NCBI GenBank assembly: GCA_028274465.1
Contig: CM051457.1
Location: forward strand, 49,322,362 to 49,386,361
Origin: Plantago ovata
Lineage: Eukaryota; Streptophyta; Magnoliopsida; Lamiales; Plantaginaceae
Reading direction: 5' to 3'
Length of the DNA: 64,000 nt
Each line of letters opens with the position of its first letter. Positions within the stretch are counted from its first letter, which is position 1. The position numbers and the translations under genes were made by a program. The notes under the pieces were generated by a model, which was not told the origin of the DNA, made no database searches, and worked only from the letters and a program-made list of their open reading frames with translations. This document shows positions 44,990-59,560 of this stretch, in pieces.

Positions 44990-47230
44990 ATCTAGGGGCA
45001 AAAGAAAAAACACACAGATAAAGAGGCTAGAATCGGTAAGTAATAAAGTTCATCAAAATATGACAAGACAAGAAGCTTTAAGAAACCAGATGATGGATTA
45101 TTGCGATTGGCAAGTGGTGGTAGCCGTGGAGGGCGGCGCCGGCGCAGGAGAGCTGATGCCTTCTTTCTCATTGCCGGAATGCATAGATGAAATATTCTAG
45201 CTTAAAGTGGGGATGCTAGATGGGAGATTAATGGGAAGAAATCAAGAATTTGGGGATAAGGAATGGGAATGAAAATGGGATGCAAGCTGGGTTGCCCTTT
45301 TCTTCCTTTTCCTTCCCTTGTCTCCGAGAAATGGGAATGAAAATGGGAGGCAAACTGAAGGCAAGGACACGGCACAAGCTTCCCACCTTTTTTCTTGATT
45401 CTCGATCTGAAAAGCAGATCTGGGATATTTTAAAGGTTTATTTTAATGGATTCAGTAAAAAAAGGTACAAGCCATGGTAATTTTTTTGAGGTTCACGTGA
45501 TCGGTAGTTCATTATAGTACATAAAGCAAAGGCTACTACTAACACAAACATGCTAAAATAGACTAGGGTGGACTGCTTTGGATTGTGGATTTCAAACTGT
45601 GACTCAATGCAAGGAAATTGCACCACAGAGGCCTCCGATGAAAGTTGCCCTTTGAATAATATCTGTTGGGTCATATGATGGTTCACACTACTGATACCTG
45701 GGACACAACAATCACTTGTCACTATCATATTTTCATAGACGCGTGCTTTTGTTCAGATATCTTTGTCTGAATCAGTAAAGCATTGTACTATTTTGTCCTT
45801 ATTATCTCAATGGTCTAATCAAGCTCTCTGATCTTTCAAAACTAGTCATTACTCAAAACCCTTTAGTTCCTATCAATAGCCCTTCAACAAACTTGCTTTC
45901 AGAAACCCTATTTCTTTAGATATATGGGCTAAGGTTTGAGGTTTCTAATATGATACCCTTCAGTCTTGAGTAATCTTGTGCGGTTATCTGATCCTCAGAT
46001 ACTTCAGCTCTCTAGATGTCTTCACTTCTGGTTTTCTTCTAAGTGAGATAAAATCGCACTTAAAATTCTAACCTCCTATACAAGTTTTGATAGATTAACA
46101 TACTTAGTGTTATTTCTCTCTGACAATGTTCAAGTGAACTAAGAGTACTAACACCTTTGCTTAGATTGGTCGTCTAGTTGCTGATCACAAGCTTAACTAA
46201 GTCTCGAACACAAATTTAGTTCTGGTATGAGATAACTCTCACAAGATCAAGGTACTTGTAAGAGATAGAAAGTTTCTAACTATCATACTACATATATGTT
46301 TTTTTAGATTATTTACATATTCCTTTTTTTATCCTTTAATTTGTTTAAACTGTTTATATACGTTTATCTTTTTGACAAATTATAATATGACAACTTGATT
46401 GTGGATTTTACCACTAAATCAAACAACGTACACATTATTTAAACATTAAAAAAATGTTTAAAAACAGATAAAGCTTTAGATAATCATCTATAACTACTAG
46501 GGTTTATCATATACACGACAAGTTTAACATCTTATAAGTGAAAGTAAGATATGATGTTTGAATAGACAATATCACATCTATTCATGATTTTTTTATTTGA
46601 TTCTAATAGTTTGTCATGTAACAACATAAATGTGCCAAGCAGAATGGTGTGATTCTCCTAATTGAGTCATAAAATGTGCATCTCCTATCTCGGTCAAAGT
46701 TAGATAAGTCATGGAATTGCCGTGAGTGGGGGTAAATTTCAACTAGCTTAATGAACTCTACCTAATTTGCTCATTGGTTTCAGTCAAGCTATTTTTGTTT
46801 AAACTTCATGTGGATTAAGTTCTAAAATATAAAATGACTCTTGATACAATAAGTCAATAAGGACTTTTACGATCACAAAACCGGATTGAAATCAACTGTT
46901 CCTGAACCGAACTCACAGCGAATAGCTCCTAAACTTAGGTAACTTTTTAATAAATCCAATCCCCTTTCATTGGTAATTAAAATAATAAGAAAAAGTCCCA
47001 CCGTCTAAAATCGAAAACATACATTTTTTTTTTAATTCCAGACCACAATCTGCGGTTCCATTCCATGTTTCCACGGTCTTGATTTCATTTTCAGTTCCAT
47101 CTTCTTCTCCAAATGAAACTGACAATATTCAACTCGGCTTCAATAATATAAGTAATTCACAAGTAAAAAAATTGTAGTAAAATGAATGTACGATTTAGTA
47201 GTTAGTAGTGACCACTTATCCACCTTCCAA
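44990..47230. other. intergenic region between the Ulp1-like gene and DEG7
   Basis: No gene is supported in about 2.2 kb. A local repeat of GGGAATGAAAATGGGA.GCAA occurs twice, near 45266 and 45329. The rest is AT-rich DNA with short frames lacking any recognisable motif. Confidence 0.5.
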
Positions 47231-47237
47231 AAAGTTG

Positions 47238-47243
47238 CACGTG
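47238..47243 (+). promoter_or_regulatory. G-box (CACGTG) in the DEG7 upstream region
   Basis: CACGTG within TTGCACGTGTTGTG lies about 410 bp before the DEG7 start codon. G-boxes are bound by bHLH and bZIP factors and are common in light- or stress-regulated plant promoters. A single hexamer in 64 kb can also occur by chance. Confidence 0.35.
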
Positions 47244-47649
47244 TTGTGTACCATAACCAATCCCCGAACTGCAAAAAGAGAGAGAGACAACTTTCCCATC
47301 CTAATTTCCTATCCCATCAGTAGTAGTACGGGTAGTAATATAATAATAATTATTCAGTGGTGAGTAGAGATAACATTGCCGCCAAAATGAAGCCAACAAA
47401 ACCACCAACGACAAAACACTCACCAAACCAATATAAAATAATCAAAGCAGCAAACTCCAACTCGTATTGCTTATTCTATTTTCTTTTTGTTTTTCTCTTT
47501 CTCTTCTTCCTTATGTTGACTTCCCATTTTACTCTCTCCCATTTAATTTAGTTACCCAATGATGTAGCTTTCATCAATTTATATTTACTCACTCACTCAT
47601 ATATATAATCATTCACCAATCATTTAATTCATTAATTCCCCCAATCGAA

Positions 47650-50600
47650 ATGGAGGCAAATGGTGGTGTTATCACGGCGGAGGATTGGCGGACGGCACTA
47701 GATAAGGTTGTTCCGGCTGTTGTCGTCATCCGCACCACCGCTTGCCGTGCTTTCGACACTGAGTCTGCCGGCTCTAGCTCTGCTACTGGCTTCGTCGTTG
47801 ACAAGCATCGAGGCATCATTCTCACTAATCGCCATGTAGTCCAGCCTGGTATGTTACTCATTGACTCACACCGATTACCGCAAATTCAATTTCATTCCAA
47901 ATTTTAATTGATTGTTTGTAGGACCGATTGTTGCTGAGGCTATGTTTGTGAACCGGGAGGAAGTTCCGGTTTATCCTATTTATAGAGACCCGGTGAGTTT
48001 ACTTTGATTTTTCTCATAATTTTTTAATTCTGGTCAACATATGTATTTCGAGTGTTTTTTGATAGATTAAGATGCAGTAGTAATGAATTAAGATATGTCG
48101 TACAAAATACATTCTGCACATATTGAATTTTGAAGTCTAAGAATGTAGTACTTAATTAATGCATCTGAACTACTGAACTGCTCTAAACTGAATTTAAAAT
48201 AATTAATTTTCATACGGATCAGGACGAATAAACAACAAAGCTAGTATACAGCAACCACCTGCTTTTAGGCCTACTCTTTGCATTTTAAGGACATGTTCAT
48301 TGTGCATGATGCATCTGAACTGGGGCTTATCACATGATCTGAAGATTCATATAGTTTTTTTTTTTTTTTTCTCGAGGCGTGAAAGGAGTTTCTTCAAATC
48401 ATAACATGAGAATGAATATAATCCTAGCTGCATAATGTAACTTGGTTTAAGTTCTAAATATCATTCAGATTATGTTAATTCCTGAAATTGAGCCAGTTGC
48501 TGAAATTATTGGATCTTCTTAGCTAACACACTTGATATACGTTGCACCTGTGTTTACCAAGGACTGCCACAATGATTTCTTTTCCTTCCAATGTTGTTTG
48601 GTTAAGTATGATAAATACACTAGGGTAAACATTAATTGAAAATTTTATATATTGGCTTATTGACTCTCCAGGTGCATGATTTTGGCTTCTTTCGGTATGA
48701 TCCTTCTGCCATACAATTCCTTAGCTATGAAGAGATTCAGCTTGCCCCTGAGGCTGCTTGTGTTGGGCTTGACATTAGGGTTGTCGGTAATGACAGTGGA
48801 GAAAAGGTTCGTGTCCTTCCATGGCATGATTTTTGTTTTATGGTTTAAAGATATCCCTTCATGATCACTTTTAGAAGATTGTGTCAGAAAGTTCGGAGTC
48901 AAATCACACCTTCTGTGCCTATTTTGTTTCTTATAATGGTTGTTTGCACATGTAGTTCACATATTATATGTCTGTCTCAGTTTTCTTGTACCGATTCAAC
49001 CTCTTATAAAAGAGAAAATGTTTAATGTTCGTGTCTATCTCCTTAAACTTGCAGCTTTCTATTTTGGCTGGCACCCTTGCCCGTTTGGATAGAGATGCTC
49101 CGAAATACGGCGAGTAAGTTTCCTTCACAAGCTAACACTTCTCTTTGCTCATTCAGAATAGATGGTCACAAACAAAATGAGAACTAGAGAATCATTGCAG
49201 TCTTGCATTAAGTCGATATTTCATTTGCTATAACTTCAATTCCTTAATCATGTGTTCAACATCTCTGGAGCAATAGTTTTGAGTCAAAACTTTTGACTGT
49301 ATATGGTGTTTTGCTTTTATTCTTGATTCTTTAGTCTAGTTGCAATTTGCTATGTTATATGTGGACCATCTAGTGTGTGTACCATATTTCAAATAATTCG
49401 TATGCATGACAGTGATATATTTGTGCAGGGATGGGTACAATGACTTCAATACGTTCTATTTGCAGGTAAGATTCTTCTTATATCTGATGCTTCGTTCATG
49501 CATGATTCTTGAATATACTTTTTCTTTTTCTTTTTTCTCCTCCTTCACTAGAAGTAGTCTAGTTAAGATTTAGAAAATGATAGTCTTACCCAATTTTCCT
49601 GCACTCATAGTTATTCCTGTGGCAAGTATAGAAACGAAATGGGAAGATATTTAAGGCATCATGGATTAGACCTAAGACCTGCACTAAGACAGCTTCGCAC
49701 TGTTTATAGTCATAATATATTTTAATTTGGTATGGTCTTAAAGGTAAAGTTTCTCAAAGATAATTTTAGTATTACATGGTCAAGAGCCCATTTCTATTCA
49801 GGACCATCCATCCTCAGTTTGAGCTGCAAAATCTGTTGGCATTATGATGAATCAGTTAGACATAATGTATACAATGGCGCTGCTGTTGCTTTGCAAAACT
49901 TTTCACATGTTCATATCATAAAAAGTTGTTTATTTGACGATTTTAGTTTGTTGTTGCGATGATCGTTATTTTCTTTCTGTTTCCTGCATTCTGTACTTTT
50001 TACCTAAGATAGCTCCACTATTGTCAAATTTATTGTTTTTACGGATGTGGAAAACAGGCAGCTTCTGGAACAAAAGGTGGTTCAAGCGGCTCACCTGTGA
50101 TTGATTGCCTAGGTAGAGCTATTGCTTTGAATGCAGGCGGCAGGTTACTCGGGGCATCAGCGTTTTTCTTACCCTTACAGCGTGTAAGTAGATGCTGTTT
50201 AATTAGTGTTAATGTTTTGTTTTCACAAGCTTCAACTTTTGTGATCCAGGCTAAGTTTTTTCTCTCCCAGTTGCTTATAATGTTGTAGCGGACCTTTCCT
50301 TTTTAGTGCTGTTTGTTAACTGCTCGAAGGTTCTTTTTATAGTGTAATAGTATAGATTACAGTTTGTGTGGCTTGCTTTAAAAATGAAATTGATTTGTGG
50401 TTCAGGTTGTGAGGGCCTTAGAATTTTTACAGAAGGGAAGAGATTCCAGCATAAATCATTGGGAAGCTGTCACCATTCCTCGTGGAACACTTCAGGTCCG
50501 GTTTTTCCTTTTGTTTAGGGTGTTTCCACTTGGCCCTTAGCATTTAATCTGATGTTTTATCTTTCTTTACTAGTTGGCGGCCTTTATATCCTGGTTAGAA

Positions 50601-53600
50601 ATGAGTAGTGTCGTTTTTGTTATCTTTTTTTTTTTTTTAACGGTTATCTTTTACTTAGCTACTTTACAAGAAGCTTGTGTTTTCCTTTTTAGATCTGTCT
50701 TACATTCTTGTTTGGCATCTGTTGATCCAATTTGATCTAATCAAATTCAATATTGTCTATAGGCTACGTTTCTCCACAAAGGATTTGAGGAGACACGTCG
50801 ACTTGGCATAAGAAGTGAAACAGAACAAGTAATCTTTCTTCATTCTTCATTTTATCTGTACAAAACTCTCATCCTTTCATTCCTTTCTTGTACTAAATTT
50901 TCTTTGATCCATCAGTTGGTTCGGCATGCTTCTCCACCTGAGGAAACTGGAATGCTTGTTGTTGATTCTGTGGTGAGTTAAATGTCCTGGTGTTTTTCCA
51001 GTGATTCTTCGTAGTTTATTATATAAATAGACACTGACTAAAAATTGAGGGTTTTTTTTTTATTTTTTTTTTTAATATTTGGATTGTCCATGCCACTGAA
51101 TTTTGTTCAGGTGCCAGGTGGTCCAGCCGATAAGCATTTGGAACCAGGGGATGTGCTTGTTTGGTTGAATGGGGAGGTAATTTACTAATTTACATTATTT
51201 AGCTTGCTTGCATTCCTGGTCCATCCAAAGTGTGTTAGTTCCATTCAATATTGAATATTTATGTGAACAGTATGTTGAACATTGTCCAAATATTATGGGT
51301 TTTGATGATTATGGACATTCAGAACAAAAAACCACAGAACAACTTCTTAACAGTACGGGGTTTTCATGTCTCATTTTTTTCCCTGTTCATGAACCATGAG
51401 ATATTGTGACACTTGATGAGAATTTGGTTCATGCCATTCATTTTTCCTTCTTTAACCTTTTTCTTGGTTGGAATGAATGGGTTGTTCTGTTCAAATTTAA
51501 CTATAATAACTTCAAGAGCTCTGTTGCAGGTGACTACACAATTTCTCAAGATGGAGAATTTACTTGATGAGAGTGTTAACCATAAAGTTGAACTTCAGAT
51601 TGAAAGGGGTGGTAAACCTATGACTCTTAATTTGATGGTGAGTTGTGTATCTATTTTTCTGTTGTCGATACCGTTGTTTTGCTTTCTTGATGTGACCAGT
51701 CTTGAGTATCAGTAGTATTTGAAGTACATTATGTTTGTTTCCTAATCTTTCATGACAACATTGCATGTGGAGTACATTTAATCCGAGCACCAATTACAGT
51801 TATGTACAGTTTGAATAGGCCTGTGCATCAAATGTTTTGGAACTTTGATATTTTCAGCTTCCTCTTCACTTTCAAAAACCAGACTTTGCTGTTAGACTGA
51901 TTTTAAGATACAACTTCTCTTGAAATACTAAGCAAAATGGCACCGTCGAATTTTCACTGTAATATCACATTGAGACTTTCTAAGAGAAATAATCAAGTTT
52001 AATCATTTACTTTGAGCACCATAGTAATAAGCTTCTTCTTGGGAATCTTGGTTGTTATCATTATATATTATCGATGTTGTTTCCCATATCATTTGCAAAC
52101 TGTTTCAGGTCCAGGATTTGCATTCCATCACCCCCGATCACTTCTTTGAAATTAGTGGAGCTGTGATTCATTCACTTTCCTACCAACAGGTTCATTCATT
52201 ACTTGTTCTTCATAAATACTTCTGCTGATTTATGAGTTATTGCTGTCACACATAATTTCTCTCTTTCCAGCATTGGTTGCTCTGTTTACATAACTAAGAT
52301 GCATGTGTGTGCCAATTGAATTTCAAGCTCAGTTGATAATTTGTTCTGGTCTGAACAAACTTACAATGATCACTACATTTTAACTTCCCCTATACGTGTA
52401 CACCTCAGTTGATACTTTGAGAGCAATTTACAATAAACATTGTTTTAAAACTTTTCTCGCTGTGAGTTTGCCTTGGCACAACTTAAAACGACACTTTCTT
52501 TTTAGTTTGCTATGAAATTAGAGGAAAAACTTGTTCTTTAATCATTTAAACCCTGTGAATAGCTGTAGAACTATGATAAGAAATAACGAAATCTGAATTA
52601 GCATGCTCTCTATTGAATAATTTAGAGTTACATATGAATGGTTTTTTAAATAATAATCGGAAAGAACATAAAAAAGAGGCATCTCCGTAATACGTGTAGA
52701 GATATTTTGAAATACGGCATAAAGGTGAGCAGTGCTGTTTAGAGTCTTTAGACACTGCTTATCTGCAATGCATTAATCAAGCAGGGTTCCCTTTTTATTT
52801 ATGGAAAAATTACAAAATGGTGTTACTTTTAAGACTTATATTTATTTATCTTATGACCGTTTCTCATATGGTCATTTTGGTGAAAACCAAATTTTATATG
52901 GGACATTAGTCCTTATATGAAATTTTATTTGCTATTACATTACACATTTATGCAATTTACATTAGATCTTCTCCAAACAATTGAACAAAAACTGCTCTTC
53001 TGTTGACATACATATGTTATATTGCTTAATGTTGCTATTCTCATATTCACACTTACATAGCTTGTTCAAAGACTGCTACTTCTGTTACTTCCTTAACTCA
53101 TTCATGTTTTGGATAAAGGCAAGGAACTTCCGTCTCCCCTGTGGCCTCGCATATGTAGCTGAACAAGGGTACGCATCTTTTTATAATTATATATGTAAAT
53201 GTTCACAAAAGTATCTTTTAAGCTTTACTTATAAATTCTGATATTGTTGATTTTTAGTAATGAGTTGGAAGATTGAAGAGTTAGTCTCAATTGAGGAACT
53301 TGCCTGAAAACTCAGATAAATGACAAGTTCATCATAATTTTTTGTTTTAGGTACATGCTGTTCAGAGCTGGACTTCCACGTCATGCTATCATTAAAAAAT
53401 TTGCAGGTCAAGACATATCAAAACTTGAAGACTTGATTTCTGCCATATCTAAGTTATCTAAGGGTGCAAGAGTACCATTAGAGTATTTGATTCACACTGA
53501 TCGTCACCAAACAAAGGTAAATGTTATGCCTCCAAAAGCTCTAAGGTTGGTACTGTACACAAGTTGAATGTTGCAGGAAAACTGAGCTTCTTCTCTTCTC

Positions 53601-56600
53601 TGGTTGCAGTCCGTCCTAGTGACGATTGATCGACATGAATGGTATGCCCCTCCTCAGATATATTCTCGCAATGACAGTTCTGGTTTGTGGACTATCAAGC
53701 CAGCTTTGCTCCCTGAATCTTCTTTGCTATTGTCTCCATTAGCCAATCCAACTGAAAAAGATTTTGAAAGCAATGAAGTTTCATCACATATTTCCGAGAT
53801 TACCCCAAATGTGCAAGCACAGCATGTTGAGCAAGAACCAGTGGGCAGTCTGATTAGTATGGATCAGTCTGATCAGAAACCTCTTTCTACAAACCAGTCT
53901 AATGGTGTTCTGTCACCTAGAAGGTCCTCACATGAACCTAAGGAAGACAGTCTAAAGGTTACGGGAGAAGAAACCGAGGGAGTCTCAAGAGAGCATCCAG
54001 GTGCAACAAATACTTCAGTAGCTGAGCATGTGGTCGAACCTAGCCTTGTGATGTTAGAGGTATCATATTTACACGATTATGAAATTGTTTTAATTTTTCG
54101 TGGTTGTGCCCAGTGTTCGCTGTTCTTCTTAATCTTTCCATGCTGATGATAATCTTTCAGTTGTAACCATACTGCTAAGAAATAAGATGGAACTTCACTT
54201 CCAAATCTTCCATTGTCAGATTTCACTGATTATCACCGTATGTTATAGCTTATAACAATCATCAAACTGTAATTCAATTGCAGTTATTGCAGTAACAATT
54301 CCATCTACTGCAAATAGTTGATCAAACTATCTTGACATAACTACAAAGCAATGATACAGTTTCTGTCATGGATAGTTGTTAGCTTTCATAAATTCGAGTC
54401 AGCTATTGGAGTTTTATTTTTTCCATTTCCATTCTTGTAGGTTCATGTGCCATGGTCTTGTATGCTTGATGGTGTACATACAACTAGTTTCTGGGGAACT
54501 GGTGTTGTCATATACCACTCTCCATCCATGGGTTTAGTTGCAGTTGATAGAAATACAGTTGTTGTATCAGTCTCTGATGTGATGTTGTCTTTTGCTGCTT
54601 ATCCAATAGAAATCCCAGGAGAGGTAATGTCATGTCATGTTAGCACTTAGCAATGGAGGTATTTAATTTTCTCTCAATTACTAACTGTGGTTAGAGTTGC
54701 AGGTTTTTTTCCTCCATCCAACACAAAATTTTGCAATTGTTTCATATGATCCTTCTGCTCTTGGAGCTGGTGCCTCCCTAGTTCGAGCTGCTGAACTTCT
54801 TCCAGGTAGGTTGCATAATTACTCCTTATCCCTGTCAGTTGTCTTTTTCAAAGAAACATTACTTTCATATAGTCATATGTCCTCCTTAAGTAACTTCTTT
54901 CCAATTTATGGCCTTAGATTTGTGATATTAGAGGTTGTTCCATCCCTGTGGATCTTTCTGCATGCATCACCCTGTGTTTTACATATGGTACAATGTTACA
55001 GGAAATAAAATTCTGTCTTCTTCATGCATGTCACAATGAACTGTATTAACTAAACTGCTTAGCAAAGACTTGTGTATAGACCAGTACATGAGAAAAAGGT
55101 GACTTACTTTACGCCCCTGAACTCTATTGGTGGGTGGGTACACATAGTTTCCTTAATGTTACCAGTCTCACATACTTTAGTAAAGTCTCTCACGAACACA
55201 TGAGTGGAAGGATAGAGATGCAGACAAATTACATATCTCAATCTTTAATATGTTCAGAACCTTCTCTGCGCCGTGGGGATCCTGTGTATCTTGTCGGATT
55301 GAGTAAGAGTCAACTAATAACTTCGAGGAAATCTGTCATCACGAATGCTTGTGCTGCTTCAAATGTTGTCTCTGCCAAAGTTCCTAGATATCGAGCAATG
55401 AACATGGAATTGATTGAGCTTGATACCGGTAAGTTCCTAGATATGTTATATGGCATTTAGCCATATACTTTTCTACTCAATTGATTCGTGTTATGGTCCT
55501 CTATTCCTCTATGGTACCCCTTGGCTGAGATAAGTTGTTCTCAACCTTGTTACACCATTTTCAGATTTAGGTTCAGTTTCTGGTGTCCTTACGGACGAGC
55601 TTGGAAGGGTCCAAGCTATTTGGGGAAGCTTCTCGACTCAGGTTCGTGTAATTCACAGTCTTATTTTAACATGACGTGCCTGCTAAACATGCTGAGGGTT
55701 TCCTTCTTTTCTTTTCCAGCTCAAACAAAGCTATTCAACTCACAATCATGAGTTTTCTGGTGGTATTCCAATATATACGATACGCAAGATCCTTGATAAA
55801 ATCATATCTGGTGATGATCCTCCTGGTATTCTCATGAATGGAGGAACCCAAAGACCTGCACCACTTGTACGAATACTGGAGGTCGAACTTCAACCTACTT
55901 TGCTCTCCAAAGCTCGTAGTTTTGGCTTGAGCGATGCATGGATACAGGTAATTTCACGCATATGATTGATTCTCCTTCCAGTGATTGCAATACCATAGTC
56001 CATCTATCATACTATGCACACCAATTTCTACTCTATCAAAATAACTGCAAGTGGAGTTTCTATTCTCGCCAACTCTTTTGTTTTAGTTATATGTTTGTGC
56101 AGGTCCTTAAAGTAAATCATCTAGCAACTTCGTGTAATCGTAAGTCTAAAACTCTAAAGCAAAATGGAAGATAAGGCATTCTAGAAACTAGAATCATGAG
56201 TCGGGTTGGACAATAAATATATCATGTAGATGTCTTTCTGTATTGTTTTCTGACAAAATTTTATAGTCCTGATTTCCATCATTTGGATTCTCAAGCATAG
56301 GTACTGATGAAAAAGGATCCAGTCAGACGGCAAGTTTTAACGGTTAAGCTATGCTTAGCAGGATCTAAGAGTGAGAAATTGCTAGAACAAGGTGACATGG
56401 TTTTGGCAATAAACAAGGAACCAGTTACATGCTTCCGTGACATTGAAGATACGTGCCAAGATTTAGATCGGCAATGCAATGGAAATGAGAAGCTTATGCT
56501 AACAATTTTCCGGCAGGTTTGGGCTTAGTACAATTAATCTGTTTTGGACATTTTACTTATTCTCACATTGATGTTTTGTTTATACTGCGAAGATTGCTAT

Positions 56601-57497
56601 GATTATTTACTTATTAAAATTTTGGAATTGCTATGGTATTTCAGGGAAATGAAATCGACATTGAGTTGGGAACAGACGTGAGGAATGGTAAAGGTACCAC
56701 TCGTGTGGTAAACTGGTGTGGTAGTTTATTGCAGGACACACATCCAGCTGTGCGTGCCCTTGGATTTCTCCCTGAAGGACATGGCGTTTATGTGGCAAGG
56801 TAATGTCTTCCATAGACATCATAATTAAAGTGTAACAGTTCAAGCATTTGTTAGAAGTGAAATTAAATCTGTGAAACGGGTTATATAGAAAAGCGTAAAA
56901 AAGCGCTAAGCAGGTTCCATTCTTAGACCAGTTTAATGATATTACTTGTGTATTCACTTCCCGTTCTTTGGACTCTATGTTTGCAATTAGAAATCTTTAG
57001 TCCATATATAATTGCTTTTGTTGGAACATTACTTATTCTTTTAAATGAATCACATGCTTAGGCGTTCTCTTGGAAGTCCAGCACAAAGATATGGCCTAGG
57101 TGATTGTAAATGGATTGTCGAAGTAAACGGAAAGCCAACTCCAGATTTGGATGCTTTCATTGCTGTGACAAAGGTATTTGTATGCTTCCATTAAAAGCTA
57201 GAAAAATAGTTTGGAATGTTTTACGTGTTTACACACCCTGAAGTTTGAGTGTACTTGCTTATTAACATGTGATGGTACTCATTTCTTCTTGTGTATAATG
57301 CATTTAAACTGTTTGAACAGGAAGCTGAGCCTAGTGAGTTTGTTCGTCTGAAAACGATCCACTTGAATGGGAAACCTAGTGTTCTTACACTGAAGCAGGA
57401 TTTGCACTATTGGCCTACATGGGAGCTGAAATTTCATCCTGAAACTGCAATGTGGCGTAGGAGGACGATCAAAGCGCTATACGGCAATGCTGAATGA
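47650..57497 (+). CDS. DEG7: DEG7 protease (HtrA/Do-like serine protease with PDZ domains)
   Basis: 24 exons with GT-AG borders: 47650-47848, 47922-47992, 48672-48806, 49055-49113, 49429-49465, 50058-50183, 50406-50495, 50763-50828, 50916-50972, 51111-51176, 51530-51637, ~52109-52189, 53119-53168, 53351-53516, 53610-54059, 54441-54623, 54703-54805, 55258-55428, 55565-55641, 55720-55947, 56301-56516, 56645-56799, 57062-57173, 57321-57497. The protein is about 1,060 residues, near the size of Arabidopsis DEG7. The active protease domain has His62 (TNRHVV), Asp93 (VHDFGFF) and Ser177 (GGSSGSPV). PDZ domains follow ([32 protein letters not shown]), then an acidic Ser-rich linker in exon 15, a degenerate second protease-like domain (exons 16-20) and C-terminal PDZ repeats. 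In Arabidopsis the protein works in the chloroplast stroma on photosystem II repair. No lesion was found. The start gives [13 protein letters not shown]. Confidence 0.95.
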
Positions 57498-58427
57498 TTA
57501 TGTATTCTTCCTGGGTATGACACTATACTGTAACTATGTGGTTCTCCAGAGGATGAGGGAGATTTATTTGTCTAGCATTTGGGTTAGCTATTGACAACAT
57601 ACATGGTTACACCTACATCTTATGATGCAATATAGCTACGGACTACGGTACAGACTGTACAGTTGCATAATTTTAGTATTTATTGGAGTACTGTATAATG
57701 ATGCATCAAGTAAAATTTTATAGCACAGAAAATGTGCCACTTTCTTGTATGGTGTACGCTCGTAAAGTTTCTATGAAACCTGCTGTATCATATATTCCTT
57801 CCTAACAAACTAGTGGATTTCTATTCTTACGTCGACTTCGTACTGACCTGCACACAGGTCTTTGTTAGATCAATGATACATGGCACTTGATTCAATCTGG
57901 TCTTTTCATTTTGGTTCAAAGTCATTTTGCATGTAATTTTCGATACGAAGTATTAAAAGTTAATATTTTTAATTGAAAAAAATATAAGTTGACTATGATG
58001 CCCTTTTTCTTAAATAATCTTTTTATTGTAATTATATATTTTGAAAAAAAAATTACATTGTGAAAACCATATCGATTTAATCAATCTTCTTATGAATCAC
58101 AAATGAAATCGGTTTTAATGAATCATCAAAATTTGGTACATTCAATTTAATTAAACATAAGAATCAATATTCATTAGAATACCAATTATAAAAGTTGAAG
58201 AACCCTAAACATCAATTTCGTTTCACCTGTTCTGCCATCCGCATAGTGCACGGCAGGTGCAAATGGCTATTTACCTTAACTCCTATATTCCGGCCACTAT
58301 CAATCTATATATTTGCATCAAGGTGTCCTTTCTGGATCAAATCACTTTTTAATTTAGTTAATTGCCATGATAGGGTATAATAGCATGGTGTGAGTACATG
58401 ATTTTAAAGATTCCATCTCGTTACCAC
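57498..58427. other. 3' UTR and downstream flank of DEG7
   Basis: AT-rich sequence following the TGA at 57495-57497, with several AATAAA-like and TGTA-rich stretches (57600-57720) that could direct polyadenylation. No other gene is seen before the MULE-like element. Confidence 0.5.
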
Positions 58428-58841
58428 CACAAGAATGCTAAAGTCTACGGGGAGGCCGGCCTTTTCTAAAACTATAGAAAGGCCTGGTTTTATAAAAACT
58501 CGTTGGTTTTGATTTGGACCGATTGGTTGGCCGGTTTGTATGATAAACCCGGTTTTTGTAAGCATATAAATACACATGTCAGACAGAAAAACACATAGTT
58601 TAATGTGTAACTGCGTGAATCCACTTTTTCTCTCTGAAAATTCCTTTTCTTCTTCGTTAGATTCCTTTCTCTTTCTTCAACAAATCAACTATCAGCTCTC
58701 TTTCTTCGATTGCTTTCTCAAATCACTCTGTTTATTTCTTCGATTGGTTTCTTCGATCGGTTACTCTCCTTCAATTTGTGTTTTTCAGTTCAGATCTAGG
58801 GTTTTCCTAAAACTGATTTTTCATGTTGAGATCGATCTAGG

Positions 58842-58913
58842 ATGTTACTGAACGTTCCGGCGAAGAGAACGAGAAGGACGACGACTTCAAATTTTGGCGA
58901 TAATGTTGATAGT
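58842..58913 (+). pseudogene. possible first exon at the left end of the MULE-like element
   Basis: Just inside the left inverted repeat is a leader-like CT-rich segment and then MLLNVPAKRTRRTTTSNFGD up to a GTAAG donor at about 58912. On the right side, in mirror position, a minus-strand ATG near 62192 (MDVNQ, then a GTGAA donor) follows a similar leader. MuDR-type elements have two convergent genes starting at the TIRs, so these could be the remains of both 5' ends. No downstream coding exons could be recognised. Confidence 0.35.
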
Positions 58914-59089
58914 AAGTTTGTTTCGTGTTTTTTTTTTTTTTTTTTTTTTTTTTTTGAAGTTTTTGTTCCTCTGTATTTATTTGCAATGTGTTTTTGGTTT
59001 CTGAGCTTGTTTGTGTTTCTGATAATTTAGTATTCACGCTGCTTTTTTTTTTGTAATATTTTAAATGTTGCTTTAAATCGTGTTATGCT

Positions 59090-59560
59090 TTTTAAGGGAT
59101 TCTTTTATGTTTTTAAGGCATATTGTTAACAGTTAAGGGTTATGTGATGTTTATGCTTTCGTAATTGTGGTGTTGTTAGTTTCATAAGTCGTTTTATGAT
59201 TTTAAGTGTGTCTGTTATGATTTTAAGGGTGTGTAATGTTATGGTACCTTAGTTTTGTAACTGAAGGAGTGAAGGTGTATTGTTATGGTTAAAGGGATCT
59301 TGTTATACCTTTAAGGGGTTATGGAATTGATTTAAGCGGGGATTTTATAGTTTTAGATGTTGATGATATTATACTTTTAAGGTCTTATGTTATGGTTTTT
59401 AAGTGGGTGTAACGTTATGCTACTTTAGTTTTGTTGCTGAAAGGGTTTCGGTGTACTCTTATGGTTTTAAGGGATCATGCTATATTTTTAAGGGGTTATA
59501 TTTTTGTTTTAATGTATAATATTGTGCTTTTAAAAGTTCTGCTGATATTTTACGTTTTAT
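59090..59560 (+). repeat. left arm: degenerate TTATGGTTTTAAGGG repeats
   Basis: More than ten loosely spaced units combining GTTATG or TTATG with TTTTAAGGG or TTTTTAAGG, spaced 30-60 bp apart, in the same orientation. Confidence 0.7.

Noticed and set aside
26100-45000. One giant Mutator-like element carrying the B3 and Ulp1 genes
   Set aside because: Ulp1-like genes do travel in MULEs, but I found no inverted ends or 9-bp duplication enclosing the block and no transposase in it.
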